Shown one piece after another: positions 15,994-24,135 of a stretch of 40,699 bases of DNA. The notes under the pieces were generated by a model. That model searched no databases. It was given only the letters and a program-made list of their open reading frames with translations, and was not told where the DNA came from. Every line of letters begins with the position of its first letter. Positions within the stretch are counted from its first letter, which is position 1. Origin of the DNA: an uncultured Acetatifactor sp. (GTDB lineage: Bacteria; Bacillota; Clostridia; Lachnospirales; Lachnospiraceae). Location of the stretch: NCBI GenBank assembly GCA_910577235.1, contig CAJTMX010000035.1, positions 1-40,699 of the forward strand. The letters are read 5' to 3'. The translations under genes and the position numbers were made by a program.

Positions 15994-17339
15994 GAGAGAC
16001 AGGTGAGACAACGCAGTCTTTTTGTGTCAAAGGGCAAAGGGGGAGAGAGGCCGGAAAGGCGGGGGCGCACCGTCCCCGGCGCCGCCGGAAAAGGGGCAGA
16101 TCCCTGCGGCATTCTCTGTATTATTGCATCCCCCTCTGCGTGATTTTTGCTTATATAGGGATCATGGCCATCGGACATGGCACGAATTACCTGCAGGAAT
16201 GGTATATGTTGAACTTTATGGAGACGGAAAATGCCCGAATATGGGAGGACGGGTATGAGTTTATTATAAGTCCGAATGGCGATATATATCGCAGCTATGT
16301 GGGGAAAGAAATGCCGGCACCGATTTATGCCGAAGGCCATCGGGATTTGCCGCAGCGAATAGTCTATTGGTTGATCAGTTATGGACAGGTCGTACTGGTC
16401 CCACTGTGGATTCTGGCATGTGTGGGCCTGACGGTGTGGATCTTTTATAAGAGAGAGATAGAAAAGCCTCTCCGGGTGCTGCGGGAGGCCTCGGAGAGGA
16501 TTGCGGACAACTGTCTGGATTTTGAGATGGAGCCGGTTAAGGACAATGAACTGGGACAGCTGCGGAACGGCTTTGAAAAGATGCGGGCGGCGCTGTACGA
16601 GAACAACCGCGCCACCTGGCAGCAGTTGGAGGAGAGAAAGAGGCTGAATGCGGCTTTTGCCCATGATATGCGCACGCCCATTACAGTGCTCAAGGGTTAT
16701 GGGGAGATGTTGGAGCGATATGTGCCGGAGGGCAGAATATCCAGGGAGAAACTTCTGGAGATACTGGGTATGATGAACGGGCAGATACGCAGGCTGGAGA
16801 GCTATACCCAGAAGATGAGCAGCATCCGGAAACTGGAAGACCTGGAGCCGGAGACAGCGCCGGTCTCGGCGGCGGATCTGGGGGGAAAGCTAAAGAATAT
16901 CTGTGCGATACTGGGACAGAGCCGGATAGATATCTCCTTTTCTTTTGAGGGAGAAGGGACCCTGCGTCTGGACGAGGCGCTGGTACTGGAGGTGTGCGAA
17001 AATCTGGTGTCAAACGCAGTCCGCTATGCTGTGAAGAATATGCAGGTGACTGTGCGGGTGACGGAGGAGGAGCGGGAAACTTCCGGGGAGAATCCGGAGC
17101 GCTGCCTGGAGATCACCGTGGAGGATGACGGCTCTGGCTTTAGCCCGGAAGACCTGCGGCATGGGGTGGAGCCTTTTTACCGGGGAGAAGGGCAGATGGA
17201 GCAGTCTCACTTCGGACTGGGATTATATATCTGCCGCCTGATCTGCGCCAAGTGCGGCGGCAGTCTGACGCTGTCCAACGGGATATGCGGCGGGCGGGTG
17301 ACGGCCCGGTTTAAGCTTGGCTGTGAAGAGAACCCATGA
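15981..17339 (+). CDS. sensor histidine kinase partner of the OmpR-type regulator
   Basis: A 452-residue membrane kinase. A long basic N-terminus is followed by helix 1 (YYCIPLCVIFAYIGIMAI), an extracytoplasmic domain of about 85 residues, helix 2 (LVPLWILACVGLTVWIF), a HAMP linker, the HisKA motif FAHDMRTPITVLKGYG with the phosphorylated His, and a HATPase domain with the N-box NLVSNAVRYA, DDGSGFS and HFGLGLYICR. All catalytic motifs are present. The small external loop could sense peptides or envelope stress; the ligand is not known. Starts at 15963, 15981 and 15990 are possible; 15981 has GGGGGATGGG at a good distance. It overlaps the regulator gene and ends before a bidirectional terminator. 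Confidence 0.92.
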   Translation: MEEMRETGETTQSFCVKGQRGREAGKAGAHRPRRRRKRGRSLRHSLYYCIPLCVIFAYIGIMAIGHGTNYLQEWYMLNFMETENARIWEDGYEFIISPNGDIYRSYVGKEMPAPIYAEGHRDLPQRIVYWLISYGQVVLVPLWILACVGLTVWIFYKREIEKPLRVLREASERIADNCLDFEMEPVKDNELGQLRNGFEKMRAALYENNRATWQQLEERKRLNAAFAHDMRTPITVLKGYGEMLERYVPEGRISREKLLEILGMMNGQIRRLESYTQKMSSIRKLEDLEPETAPVSAADLGGKLKNICAILGQSRIDISFSFEGEGTLRLDEALVLEVCENLVSNAVRYAVKNMQVTVRVTEEERETSGENPERCLEITVEDDGSGFSPEDLRHGVEPFYRGEGQMEQSHFGLGLYICRLICAKCGGSLTLSNGICGGRVTARFKLGCEENP

Positions 17340-17387
17340 TCCTATCGCGCGAACGGGAATGGCTTAGGACAGGCTGAACAGGCGGCA

Positions 17388-17424
17388 AAAAAACAGGATG
17401 GTATTGACGCCATCCTGTTTTTAT
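17388..17424. terminator. bidirectional intrinsic terminator
   Basis: AAACAGGATGG (17391-17401) pairs with CCATCCTGTTT (17410-17420). It is followed by T's on the plus strand and preceded by a run of A's that serves as the U-tract on the minus strand. It separates the kinase gene from the convergent DUF6440 gene. Confidence 0.85.
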
Positions 17425-17427
17425 CGG

Positions 17428-17610
17428 TTATTGTATGCCGGGAGTGACAACGGGTTTGCCATCCTGATCCACCAAAACAGTCAACCCCGTGCCTGATTGC
17501 CGGCTATGGGAAGCCAGCAGGTAATTTACGCCGGTTTCCGTATCAACGATGACCTTTTTCACACCAATGACATCCTGGGAGTAGACTTCCACAAAACGAT
17601 CTTTCGCCAT
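17428..17610 (-). CDS. DUF6440-type small protein
   Basis: A 60-residue protein matching in style the DUF6440 family of Firmicutes: RFVEVYSQDVIGVKKVIVD, then TGVNYLL, SGTGLTVLVD and DGKPVVTPG. It is probably an all-beta cytoplasmic protein; there is no signal peptide or membrane segment, and no function is known for the family. A very strong ribosome site (AAGGAGGTGAG) precedes it, so high expression is possible. It lies downstream of the LytTR regulator gene on the same strand with a 105-bp gap, and its transcript would end at the bidirectional terminator. The family name is recalled from motif resemblance only. Confidence 0.75.
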   Translation of the reverse strand: MAKDRFVEVYSQDVIGVKKVIVDTETGVNYLLASHSRQSGTGLTVLVDQDGKPVVTPGIQ

Positions 17611-17715
17611 ACGCTCACCTCCTTTTGACTATCCAAACATATCACATAAACGAGGCCGCGTGGGATTTATTTCCTGAATGAACAATAAAATTTCCTAAAT
17701 GGACGGGAGGAAACT

Positions 17716-18453
17716 TCACAGGGCCCCTCCCGTTTTCCGGCGCAGTTTCACTTTCCCGGCTCGGGAGAGCATACACTCATGGCCGCCGGCCCACAGCCTG
17801 TTGTGTTTCAAATCTATGGTATCGATTTTGTCTGCCGCTACCAGATAGGCCCGGTGTGTGCGGATAAAACGATCCCCCAACTGCATATCCAACTCATTGA
17901 GACTGCCTAAAAAGTCAATCCGGCTGTTGGATGTGTAGAGAAAGACATGGTGTGGAGCGGGAGCGGTTTCAAAAAAGAGGATGTCGTTCAGAGGGACATG
18001 GCGTATCATATCTCCCGTCCGCAGGGTGAATGTCTCCGAGGGGGCCTGGCGCTCCGCCAGCAGACGCGCGTGTATCTCCTCCAGGCACTGTGACGCTGAC
18101 GGCCCGATCGGTTCCGGTCCCTTAACGATATAGTCAAACGCCTCCAGATGATATTGAAATGTGCGCCAGGCCAAATCACCATAGCCGGTTATGTAAACAA
18201 GTATACCGTGAGGGTCCCGCCGCCGAAGTTCGCACCCCAGCCGGAAACCGTCCCACTGCTCATCCTTCAGGTCCACATCCAGAAAGTAGATGCCCCGTTT
18301 TCCGTTCTCTGCCGCATCCAGCAGGCCCTGCGCATGGGCAGCGCTGCACAGGATCTTCATATCGTAGTTTTCTACAAGAATCTTCTGCTCCAAGGCGGTC
18401 CGTATCTGGCATCGGACATTGTCATCATCGTCGCATAGATAAATTCCGATCAT
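17716..18453 (-). CDS. LytTR-family response regulator (AgrA/ComE-like)
   Basis: A 245-residue transcription factor. The receiver domain begins MIGIYLCDDDDNV, has the phosphoacceptor in YFLDVDL, and ends near EAFDYIVKG. The C-terminal half is a LytTR DNA-binding domain (FTLRTGDMIRHVPLNDILFFE, FIRTHRAYLVAADKID, KVKLRR). Such regulators usually bind pairs of direct repeats and often respond to peptide signals through an AgrC-type kinase. The start at 18453 overlaps the kinase stop by four bases (ATGA), showing translational coupling; the longer open frame runs back into the kinase gene and is not used. A hairpin with arms at 17703-17710 and 17726-17733 overlaps its 3' end. Confidence 0.92.
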   Translation of the reverse strand: MIGIYLCDDDDNVRCQIRTALEQKILVENYDMKILCSAAHAQGLLDAAENGKRGIYFLDVDLKDEQWDGFRLGCELRRRDPHGILVYITGYGDLAWRTFQYHLEAFDYIVKGPEPIGPSASQCLEEIHARLLAERQAPSETFTLRTGDMIRHVPLNDILFFETAPAPHHVFLYTSNSRIDFLGSLNELDMQLGDRFIRTHRAYLVAADKIDTIDLKHNRLWAGGHECMLSRAGKVKLRRKTGGAL

Positions 18454-19781
18454 AATTTTTTCCTCACTGTCAACTCCTGGACAAACACGCCGCTCTCCCA
18501 ACCGGTACAGGAGGAGGCGTTGGGATGGTTTTCCAGAATATGCTGATAGCCGGGCAGACCCAATCCCCGGCCCGCTCCCTTGGTGGACCAGCCATCGTCC
18601 CACATTTTTTCCGGTTCAATGATATTGGCGTAGGGATTGGATATATGGACAAATACCTGTCCGTCCTGAGCCAGCAGCACGATCTCCGTCCAGGGCCGCT
18701 CCACATCCTGCGCGGCCTCCATTGCGTTGTCTATCAGAATCCCCAGGCAGCGGACAAAATCCCATACATCCATATCCACAGCTGTTACGGGATAAAGCGC
18801 CTCCAGGCGGCATTCGATCCCCTTCTCCTGCATGGCGGTGAGCTTGGTTAGCAGGAGACTTCTGACTTCCGGGATCTGCAAATTTCCGATCTGAACAGAC
18901 GCCCGGATCTTTTCTCCGATCCGCAGGTCAAACCCGGTGTCCAGCTCGGCCAGGGTACGGCGCAGACCATCCGGTTCCCCTGCCTGTTGGGCCAAGCCTG
19001 CAAGAAGGTTTTTGTAGTCGTGTCGGAAGGCCCGCACTTCACGGCGGATCATTTCCAGATCTTGCTCGTAGAGCCTTTGCTGGGCGACCACATCCTGCCA
19101 TGCCTGCATCTTCCGGGTGATATCAATGCGCTGGGCCAGGTAGACCATCAGTGCCGCGATCAAGACTACCGTCACCACCATCAGCAGGTAGTATAACAAC
19201 AGGTATTCGGGCCGGACCCCGTTTGCCAGACCGTAGAACATCTCCATGACGGTTTCCAGAGAAAGCAGAAGCAGAGCCGTTCGCCAGGGTGCGGATTCGC
19301 TGTCCAGCAGCAGGCGAAAATACTTGCCGAACCGCAGTTTATACAGCAGCAGGGCGGTGGCAATGCAGGTGCCCAGATGTAGTCCGAGAGCCAAAGTAAA
19401 ATGTGTATATTCGTGGGACAAAACTACCCAGAACAGTATCCCGGACAGGGCGGTGGCAGTTACCTGAAAGATGCCGGCCATACAGGAGGCGGCAAGGGCC
19501 CGCCAAAATCCCAGTTGCCATGCCCACCTTACCCAAAAGGTATACATGATAAGAGTTGAGAAGGAGATAATGAAATAGTGTAACGTATCCAACTCCGGGA
19601 CGGTATACAGTATGGTGGAAAGCAGAACGGCAAGGAGTGAGGACAGCAGTAGCGGAGGTAGTTTTTTCAGCCGTTTCCACACCATCCGCTCATCGGTTAC
19701 GGCTAACAGGTAGGCCGTCATTGACAGATGCCCTGCCAAGGTGTCAATAAATTCATACATAAAATCGCTTAACGGTGTCAT
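18450..19781 (-). CDS. GHKL-domain sensor histidine kinase (AgrC-like)
   Basis: A 443-residue membrane kinase. The N-terminal half has about six or seven hydrophobic helices, as in AgrC/ComD peptide receptors. The cytoplasmic half has the His motif FRHDYKNLLAGL, the N-box LGILIDNAMEAAQD and the GRGLGLPGYQHILENHP loop of GHKL ATPases. It likely phosphorylates the overlapping LytTR regulator. No AgrB or AgrD-like peptide gene is found in this window, so the signal is unknown. A good promoter lies about 48-76 bp upstream on the minus strand. The operon faces away from the ABC transporter and sits between that transporter and the OmpR-type operon that shares its upstream motif. Confidence 0.9.
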   Translation of the reverse strand: MTPLSDFMYEFIDTLAGHLSMTAYLLAVTDERMVWKRLKKLPPLLLSSLLAVLLSTILYTVPELDTLHYFIISFSTLIMYTFWVRWAWQLGFWRALAASCMAGIFQVTATALSGILFWVVLSHEYTHFTLALGLHLGTCIATALLLYKLRFGKYFRLLLDSESAPWRTALLLLSLETVMEMFYGLANGVRPEYLLLYYLLMVVTVVLIAALMVYLAQRIDITRKMQAWQDVVAQQRLYEQDLEMIRREVRAFRHDYKNLLAGLAQQAGEPDGLRRTLAELDTGFDLRIGEKIRASVQIGNLQIPEVRSLLLTKLTAMQEKGIECRLEALYPVTAVDMDVWDFVRCLGILIDNAMEAAQDVERPWTEIVLLAQDGQVFVHISNPYANIIEPEKMWDDGWSTKGAGRGLGLPGYQHILENHPNASSCTGWESGVFVQELTVRKKL

Positions 19782-19828
19782 GACATCATAAATCTCTTTC
19801 TGTGTAATTTCTGTTTCTCGACTGTATT

Positions 19829-19857
19829 ATTATAGCATTGGCTGTTTTTGTCTGCAA
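19829..19857 (-). promoter_or_regulatory. strong promoter for the GHKL/LytTR operon
   Basis: On the minus strand TTGCAG (19857-19852) and a perfect TATAAT (19834-19829) are 17 nt apart with a TGC extension before the -10. No LytTR-type repeat was recognised nearby. Confidence 0.8.
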
Positions 19858-19917
19858 GAATAGAACCAAACGGAAGGCGCAACTCTATTAGGAAAAAATT
19901 CTGATAATCCTGCCCAG

Positions 19918-19936
19918 AGTAGATAAAAAGTTGATA
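19918..19936 (+). promoter_or_regulatory. second copy of the 19-bp direct-repeat operator, before the ABC transporter
   Basis: AGTAGATAAAAAGTTGATA is identical over 19 bases to 15210-15228. It lies 65 bp upstream of the ATPase start codon. Unlike the first copy, no good -10 box is found 17 nt after the TTGATA, which would suit a promoter needing activation. Confidence 0.7.
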
Positions 19937-19954
19937 GATGTGAGGTAGGCTGAC

Positions 19955-19982
19955 GGTGTGGAGCGATCTACACCATATTTTT
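19955..19982 (+). other. attenuator-like hairpin in the transporter leader
   Basis: GGTGTGG (19955-19961) pairs with CTACACC (19968-19974) through 7 bp, one of them G-U, around a 6-nt loop. ATATTTTT follows, ending 3 nt before the AGGAGG ribosome site at 19986. It could reduce transcription or mask nothing at all; the stem is short. Confidence 0.4.
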
Positions 19983-20001
19983 GACAGGAGGACGACAGAT
20001 C

Positions 20002-20967
20002 ATGAATCAAGAAGATAACTGTATCATTATCAGCCATGTGGATAAGTACTATGGCAAAAAGCAGGCGCTGAAAGACGTGAACCTGACCATCGGGCAGGGC
20101 ATGTTCGGTCTGCTGGGGAGAAACGGTGCGGGCAAGACCACATTGATGAAAACGCTGGCCACACTACATGAGAAACAGGCGGGGGAGATATCCGTGTGCG
20201 GTATTCCCATCAGCCGGGCCAAGGAGATCCGGGGGATCACCGGCTATCTGCCCCAGGATTTTTCCATGTATCCCAATATGACGGTCTATGAGTGTTTGGA
20301 CTATCTGGGTATGCTGTCGGGTATGTCCAAGGCTCTGCGGCAAAAGCGGATACCCATGCTGCTGAAACGGGTGAATCTCACAAAAAAGAGGAGGAGCCGG
20401 GTAAAAAGCCTGTCCGGCGGCATGAAACGCAGGCTGGGTATCGCCCAGGCGCTGCTCCATGATCCCAAAGTGCTGATCGTGGATGAGCCCACGGCGGGAT
20501 TGGACCCGGAGGAAAGGATACGTTTTCGCAATCTGCTCTGTGAGGTGGCCGAGGAGCGCATCGTGATCCTGTCTACCCACATCGTGGGTGATATAGAGGC
20601 CACCTGCGAAAATATCGCCATATTGAATGAAGGAGAGCTGTTGTGGAGCGGAACGGTGACGCAGCTTTTGGAGAATGCCAGAGGTAAGGTGTATACGGCG
20701 GAGATTCCGGCGAGTATGTTGCCCCAGGTGAAACACGACTATATCGTCACGGGTATGCTGCGGAGCGAACAAACGGTGACGGTGCGTTTACTGGCAGACG
20801 GGCAGCCGGGAGGCGGTTCTGCCAGCGCAACCTCCGGTGAGTCTTCCGAAATTCGGGGGCAGGGGGAGATCCCTGCCGGCGCCAGAGAGGCCATGCCGAA
20901 CTGTGAGGATGCCTATATGTACTGCCTGCATCAGCATGGCTGCGAGATTGTGGGAGGTGATATCTGA
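20002..20967 (+). CDS. ABC transporter ATP-binding protein
   Basis: A 321-residue ATPase subunit. Walker A is GRNGAGKTT, the Q-loop YLPQDFSMYPNMT, the signature LSGGMKRRLG, Walker B VLIVDEPTAGLDP and the switch LSTHIVGD. The LSGGMKRR signature is common in ABC-2-type export and self-resistance systems (BcrA/CcmA style). A C-terminal extension of about 90 residues includes a low-complexity Gly/Ser/Ala stretch. The start at 20002 has AGGAGG at 19986-19991; an upstream TTG is not used. Its stop overlaps the next start by one base, so the three genes form one operon. The 19-bp motif upstream links it to the OmpR-type regulator. Confidence 0.92.
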   Translation: MNQEDNCIIISHVDKYYGKKQALKDVNLTIGQGMFGLLGRNGAGKTTLMKTLATLHEKQAGEISVCGIPISRAKEIRGITGYLPQDFSMYPNMTVYECLDYLGMLSGMSKALRQKRIPMLLKRVNLTKKRRSRVKSLSGGMKRRLGIAQALLHDPKVLIVDEPTAGLDPEERIRFRNLLCEVAEERIVILSTHIVGDIEATCENIAILNEGELLWSGTVTQLLENARGKVYTAEIPASMLPQVKHDYIVTGMLRSEQTVTVRLLADGQPGGGSASATSGESSEIRGQGEIPAGAREAMPNCEDAYMYCLHQHGCEIVGGDI

Positions 20968-22250
20968 TGCTGTTTATTAAGGAATGTAAAAAAGTGATCT
21001 GTTCCATGACTTTCGTTTTGTTTGTGGTTACTGTAGTCGCGATGTATACGACACAGTACAGCAACGGATTGAGAACCGTCGCCGAGCCTAAGCCGGGTCA
21101 AGGGAATTACGGCCAGATCATACGGGAGGACCCGCAGCTCATCATGCCTGCGGCGGTGGAAAGTCTGCTGGGCGAATACCTGTCCGGCAGCTATGCGGCC
21201 TATCCCATCGGACTGTATAAGAATGTCCGATTGAAAGAGAGTAAGAGGCTGGAGATGCGTTCTGTCTTGGAAGAACTTACGGGGCTCTCAGGGGAGGAGA
21301 TAGACGGTTTCAACGACTTTTCCGAGGCGGGATTTTTCGGTGAGGGACTGGACGAGGACGGCAATCCGGTGATGTTCTATCAGGAGAAAGTACTCCCCGA
21401 ATACAGTCTGCCGGTTAGTCTGACTTACGGGCGTTTCTGTGAGCTGATGGGGAAGGCGGACGATCTGATCGGCGGTGGCAGCAGTTACGCGGTGGGGACG
21501 CTTGCCAGCTATTTTGGATTAGCGCCCATGACTTATGAGGAGGCGCTGGCGGAGTATGAGGCCATGATGGCTCCGGGAGAGCTGGGCAGGGCCTATCTGC
21601 GGCTGCACTGCGATTACATGGGGATCGATCTGGCGGTAATGCCTGTGTTTGTGGCGGCGGCCTTGTGGCAGCTCGATCGGAGAGCGCGTATGCAGTCTCT
21701 GATCTATACCCGAAAAAGCTCCACGGCCCGGATCGTGGGAACCCGCTACCTGGCGCTGGTGTGCTGCATGAGCGTTCCGGTGCTGCTGACTTTGCTCTAT
21801 ACGGTATGCAAGGTGGGAGGCATGTACCCTCAGATGAGTATCGACTGGGGCAGTGGGCTCGGCATGGCGCTTTTGTGGCTGCTGCCGGATATTCTGGCGG
21901 TTTCGGCTTTGGGGATATTGCTCACGGAGCTGTTTTCCCCGCTGCTGGCTATCTTCTTACAGTGTGTATGGTGGTTTATATCGCTGAACGCAACGGGACT
22001 GACGGGAGACGTGGGACGTTTCGGTCTGCAGATACGGCATAATTCTCTGCGCTATTCTGTGCTCTGGCAAAGCCAGGAAAAAAACTTTCTGTGCAACCGG
22101 CTGGCACTGACGGCTCTGGCGCTGCTCTGCCTGGGACTGACCGTATGGCTGTATGAACATAAGAGGAAGAGCGGTATGGCTTGGATGAACAGGCTGTTTT
22201 CCACGATGAAACGCGGAAATGCAGAAACGCGGAAAGAGGGTGAAAATTAA
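20967..22250 (+). CDS. ABC transporter permease subunit 1
   Basis: A 427-residue membrane protein. Helix 1 is near the N-terminus (MTFVLFVVTVVAMYTTQY), followed by an external region of about 190 residues, then five or so helices in the second half (VMPVFVAAALW, TRYLALVCCMSVPVLLTLLY, GMALLWLLPDILAVSALGIL and others). This is the layout of ABC-2-type permeases with a large extracytoplasmic loop, as in lantibiotic-immunity and antimicrobial-peptide transporters. The start codon overlaps the ATPase stop (TGATG) and the stop overlaps the next start (TAATG). The substrate is not known; an antimicrobial peptide or envelope-active compound is an inference from its link to a two-component system. Confidence 0.82.
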   Translation: MLFIKECKKVICSMTFVLFVVTVVAMYTTQYSNGLRTVAEPKPGQGNYGQIIREDPQLIMPAAVESLLGEYLSGSYAAYPIGLYKNVRLKESKRLEMRSVLEELTGLSGEEIDGFNDFSEAGFFGEGLDEDGNPVMFYQEKVLPEYSLPVSLTYGRFCELMGKADDLIGGGSSYAVGTLASYFGLAPMTYEEALAEYEAMMAPGELGRAYLRLHCDYMGIDLAVMPVFVAAALWQLDRRARMQSLIYTRKSSTARIVGTRYLALVCCMSVPVLLTLLYTVCKVGGMYPQMSIDWGSGLGMALLWLLPDILAVSALGILLTELFSPLLAIFLQCVWWFISLNATGLTGDVGRFGLQIRHNSLRYSVLWQSQEKNFLCNRLALTALALLCLGLTVWLYEHKRKSGMAWMNRLFSTMKRGNAETRKEGEN

Positions 22251-22888
22251 TGGATGCGCATTTGAGAGCTGAGACTTTATGGGGTATTCTGAAGACAAAT
22301 CTGCACAGGCAGTTTCCCCTGCCCGCATTGGCGGCAGTGGCGCTGATGGCATTGACGGGACTGGTCTTCAACTTAAATTCTCTGGAGGGTGATGCGGTGG
22401 CCCGGCCGCTGGAAATGCTGCTGGTCTGGGTGGGGCCGGCGCTGCTGGCCACGGTGTTTCTGCCGGAGCAGAACCCGGAGATACGGGATGTGGTGCGGGC
22501 GCGTCAGACAGGTTATCTGTGGGTGTGCCTGCTCAGGATACTGTATAGTGTTCTGGCGGTGGCTCTGCTGATCCTGGCCTTCACCGGGATCATGCGGGCG
22601 GGCGAGAGCCGGGTGCTGCCCTATCACATATGGGGCTGTATCTGCTCTACCATGCTGCTGGGGGCCCTGGGACTGGCAGTCTCCGGCGTCACCGGCAATG
22701 TGGCCGGAGGACTTATGGCATGTATGCTCTACTATCTGGCCAGCTATGGTATGGGGCGCAAGCTGGGAGTATTCAGTCTGTTTTCCATGTCAAAAGGCTC
22801 GATGCAGGGGAAAGGATGGCAGCTTCTGGCGGCGGCGGTGCTGGCGGCGGGCGCGCTGCTTGTCATGAGGCGCAGGCGGCAGATATAA
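22250..22888 (+). CDS. ABC transporter permease subunit 2
   Basis: A 212-residue membrane protein with about six hydrophobic segments (FPLPALAAVALMALTGLVF, MLLVWVGPALLATVFL, VLAVALLILAFTGIM and others), ending in the basic tail MRRRRQI. It is translated from an ATG overlapping the stop of permease 1 and would pair with it above the ATPase. There is no ribosome site beyond the coupled overlap. Its sequence is not distinctive, so it is called from position and hydrophobicity. The gene converges with the acetyltransferase gene, with only 50 bp between them and no clear terminator. Confidence 0.75.
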   Translation: MDAHLRAETLWGILKTNLHRQFPLPALAAVALMALTGLVFNLNSLEGDAVARPLEMLLVWVGPALLATVFLPEQNPEIRDVVRARQTGYLWVCLLRILYSVLAVALLILAFTGIMRAGESRVLPYHIWGCICSTMLLGALGLAVSGVTGNVAGGLMACMLYYLASYGMGRKLGVFSLFSMSKGSMQGKGWQLLAAAVLAAGALLVMRRRRQI

Positions 22889-22938
22889 GGAACGGCCCGG
22901 CCAGCAGGGGATTGTCCTCCCTGTGGGCAAGATAGTAT

Positions 22939-23844
22939 CTATATTTTGCGCAATGCTTTTTCCGCCATCATAAAGTAGACGCAGATTCTGTACCCGGCGT
23001 AGCCGTACAGGTGATCCAAGCCCGAATAGGTATAACTCAGATATGCGTCCTTCATTCCCATATCCCGCAGGTGCCCGGTACCGATTGTGACCAGATTGAC
23101 GGCAATATGCTTTCCGCGATACGCCGGTCGGACAGTCGTGCAGCCGATGCTGCCCAACCGGCTGTTGCCGTCCGGTTCTACAATCAGAGTTCCCACAGTC
23201 TCTTCGCCAAGGACAGCGATCAGGACTTTGGCGCTGCCGCTCTCGGCATACAGATTTTCATTCTGATAAAATCCGGTAAAGTCCGAGAAGGCATCGTCCG
23301 TACAGGCGCAGATCCCCGGCAGATCTGTAAGGGCAGCCCAGCGGTATGTGACGCCCTCTATGGTATCCCCCACACGGCAGCCGTTTTGGGCAAAACGCTC
23401 CAGAGGGAACCGCATGTCAAAACAATTGCAGTTCCATGTATGGGTATAGCCTCTTTTAGTGAAAAAATCGCTGGCTGTCTCATCCGGACCGGGGGACAAT
23501 TCCTCGTTTTCCGCCGGGAAATAGCGTTTTGAAGTGGGGACACCCGGCATTATGTAGTCAAAACCGTTACCAATGACGACTCTTTCATATCCACCTTGCC
23601 GGATGATTTCTTCTGCCTCCGTTAACAGTCTCGATCCGATCCCCTGTTTCCGATATCCTGCGTCAACACATAACAGTAGTATGGTGTTTTGGTTCACAAC
23701 GGATGCGCCCACCAATTTATTTTGATCATTTCTGTGTTCTATTATAGTGTTTTCTTCATTTTGTATAATGCGCATAACGGTTTCCCGGTCCCGCACGATA
23801 AAGGGTAAATTACTTTTATATAGTTCATAAAGTTCATGATGCAA
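22939..23844 (-). CDS. GNAT acetyltransferase with two GNAT domains
   Basis: A 301-residue cytoplasmic protein. The first GNAT domain (about 1-130) has a full acetyl-CoA-binding motif, CVDAGYRKQGIGSRLLTEAE. The second (about 165-301) has TTVRPAYRGKHIAVNLV, where the loop is RGKHIA, and may bind acetyl-CoA more weakly. Tandem GNAT proteins acetylate amines of small molecules or proteins; no substrate is indicated. The start has GGGAGG about 11 nt upstream on the minus strand. A good promoter at 23968-23996 gives a leader of about 117 nt, longer than usual here, in which no known riboswitch was recognised. Confidence 0.87.
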   Translation of the reverse strand: MHHELYELYKSNLPFIVRDRETVMRIIQNEENTIIEHRNDQNKLVGASVVNQNTILLLCVDAGYRKQGIGSRLLTEAEEIIRQGGYERVVIGNGFDYIMPGVPTSKRYFPAENEELSPGPDETASDFFTKRGYTHTWNCNCFDMRFPLERFAQNGCRVGDTIEGVTYRWAALTDLPGICACTDDAFSDFTGFYQNENLYAESGSAKVLIAVLGEETVGTLIVEPDGNSRLGSIGCTTVRPAYRGKHIAVNLVTIGTGHLRDMGMKDAYLSYTYSGLDHLYGYAGYRICVYFMMAEKALRKI

Positions 23845-23967
23845 AATATATGGCCTCCCTGCTGATGATTATGCTTTTCCTGCAAGTGACATGCCAAGAT
23901 CTGACTATAAAGCATTTGGATCGCACCGGATGGAGAGACGCAAGGCAGGGAAAGCGTATTTGAGTAT

Positions 23968-23996
23968 AGTATATTTGAAACTGATAGCAAATGCAA
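23968..23996 (-). promoter_or_regulatory. likely promoter for the acetyltransferase gene
   Basis: On the minus strand TTGCAT (23996-23991) and TATACT (23973-23968) are 17 nt apart. The predicted start near 23961 leaves a 5' leader of about 117 nt. Confidence 0.65.
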
Positions 23997-24135
23997 GCGG
24001 ACAATAGCATGTATAGATGTCTGAACCATGGCGACCGTTCACACTGGATTTGCTGCCGCTGGCGCTTGTTGCCGTTATCAGGTATATTTTTCTGATAAAA
24101 TAAAAGAAAATATGCGACCTACAAGGAGAATATCG

